Assembly: GCF_938040765.1 (NCBI RefSeq)
Contig: NZ_CALIAA010000177.1
Location: forward strand, 1 to 6,649
DNA from: an uncultured Fretibacterium sp.
GTDB lineage: Bacteria; Synergistota; Synergistia; Synergistales; Aminobacteriaceae
Length of the DNA: 6,649 bases
Direction of reading: 5' to 3'
A program made the position numbers and the translations under genes. Positions 5,922 through 6,649 of the stretch are shown here, piece after piece. The notes under the pieces are model-generated. The model worked only from the letters and a program-made list of their open reading frames with translations, was not told where the DNA came from and ran no database searches. Each line of letters begins with the position of its first letter. Position 1 is the first letter of the stretch.

Positions 5922-6590
5922 CTACAGAGAATTTTCAGCATCCTCTTGCATGAACTCTCCTGCGGTCAGAGGATCGATGGTGCTGATCAATCGCGACTTT
6001 CCAAAGTTGATATGCGCATGTACGGCTGTCAACGCTGCGGGAACATCCGCCGCACGCACAGCAGCCATGATGGCCAGATGCCCCTGAAAGGAGAGCCGAA
6101 CGCTTTCGGCGTCCCGCAGAATTTTGAGGCCCACGCTCCGAAAACGCTCGGCGATGGAGCGGACCACCGCGGAGATCAAGGAGTTGTCGTACAGCTCGAC
6201 GAAATAGTTATGAAAAGCGGCATCGTGCACCAGATATTCCTCCACATCCCCAGAAACACAACACGGCCTCTGAAGTTCGATAATCGCCTCCACCTCCGCC
6301 ATGCGCTGCGGGTTCAATGGCAGACATGCCGCTATGACATACCCCTCCACCGCCGCACGCAGCTCAAGGATCTCTCTTAACGTGGACGTGGTCATCCCCT
6401 GAAAGCGGACGCCCTGCCTGGGATAAACGGTTACGAATCCCTCGTTTTGAAGAAGCTGAAGGGCTTCCCGAACGGGTGTTCGGCTCATGACGAGCACATT
6501 GGCTATCTCGTTCTCCGAAAGCATCGTCCCGGGCAAAAAGCGCTGCTCCAGAAACATCTCCTTGATTTTTTTATAATAGCACACATGCAC
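5922..6590 (-). CDS. GntR-family transcriptional regulator, FadR/FCD subfamily
   Basis: This is a metabolite-responsive DNA-binding regulator. The 222 aa begin with a winged helix-turn-helix (about 5-65) whose signature is LSENEIANVLVMSRTPVREA with the wing YPRQGVRF. The C-terminal FCD ligand domain (about 70-205) carries the typical metal/carboxylate site. Its likely ligands are Asp123 and His127 in VHDAAFHNYF, His171 in GHLAIM and His193. Family members include PdhR (pyruvate), LldR (lactate) and GlcC (glycolate), so a small carboxylate linked to the downstream dehydrogenase is the likely effector. GTG 6590 is the farthest start (an in-frame TAG lies upstream at about 6613-6615), but no clear ribosome-binding site precedes it. 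GTG 6584 is an alternative. ATG at Met12 abuts AAGGAG with no spacer. The gene is first in the cluster and probably autoregulated. Confidence 0.93.
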   Translation of the reverse strand: MHVCYYKKIKEMFLEQRFLPGTMLSENEIANVLVMSRTPVREALQLLQNEGFVTVYPRQGVRFQGMTTSTLREILELRAAVEGYVIAACLPLNPQRMAEVEAIIELQRPCCVSGDVEEYLVHDAAFHNYFVELYDNSLISAVVRSIAERFRSVGLKILRDAESVRLSFQGHLAIMAAVRAADVPAALTAVHAHINFGKSRLISTIDPLTAGEFMQEDAENSL

Positions 6591-6649
6591 AGAAACAAAG
6601 CGAAAAGGTACCTAATGACGTACAAAGGAAGCTCCTATGCCTCGATCTC
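6591..6649. promoter_or_regulatory. Upstream region of the regulator; possible operator and edge of a divergent gene
   Basis: This short region should hold the promoter of the cluster. The perfect 8-bp palindrome AGGTACCT (6606-6613) and a second GTAC 12 nt further on (6620-6623) are candidate operator elements, though neither matches a known FCD operator. On the plus strand AAAGGA (6624-6629) lies 7 nt before ATG 6637, followed by MPRS to the window edge, which could be the start of a divergent gene. TATAAT at 6572-6577 could be its -10 box, but I see no matching -35. With four codons nothing can be said about a product. Confidence 0.25.

Overview
The window is a GC-rich (by eye, not counted) bacterial segment. 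Six recognisable genes lie on the minus strand and are transcribed from the right edge towards the left. They form one apparent cluster: a GntR/FCD regulator (5922-6590), a small PPC/DUF296 protein (5375-5860), the two E1 subunits of a thiamine-diphosphate 2-oxoacid dehydrogenase complex (4305-5312 and 3309-4286), its lipoyl E2 acyltransferase (1974-3299) and its FAD-dependent E3 dihydrolipoyl dehydrogenase (391-1782). The host cannot be fixed from the sequence alone. Shine-Dalgarno sites, the split alpha/beta E1 and the gene style would suit an anaerobic amino-acid or organic-acid fermenter such as a member of the Synergistota or Clostridia, but that is a weak inference.

E1 alpha/beta, E2 and E3 together make a complete complex. 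E1 decarboxylates a 2-oxoacid (or cleaves acetoin) on thiamine diphosphate. E2 takes the acyl group on its swinging lipoyl-lysine and passes it to CoA. E3 re-oxidises the dihydrolipoyl group and makes NADH. The E1 subunits look most like the acetoin dehydrogenase/pyruvate dehydrogenase (AcoAB/PdhAB) group. No acoX, acoR or butanediol gene is present, so the substrate stays open. The FadR/FCD-type regulator, a family that includes the pyruvate sensor PdhR and lactate/glycolate sensors, probably senses a small carboxylate and controls the cluster.

E1 alpha, E1 beta and E2 are tightly packed (18 and 9 nt gaps, with the E1 beta stop codon inside the E2 ribosome-binding site). E3 is set apart by 191 nt. 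That gap holds a perfect 9-bp hairpin just before the E3 ribosome-binding site, plus fragments of small open frames. The left 390 nt hold no convincing gene, only two mutually exclusive edge frames and a 16-codon frame with a good ribosome-binding site. The right 59 nt may hold the start of a divergent gene.

The points most worth a second look are the conserved-looking zinc-site PPC protein between the regulator and the dehydrogenase genes, the two tandem subunit-binding domains in E2 (one degenerate), the altered active-site loop in E1 beta, and the hairpin-bearing gap before E3. I see no mobile element, CRISPR array, tRNA or rRNA.
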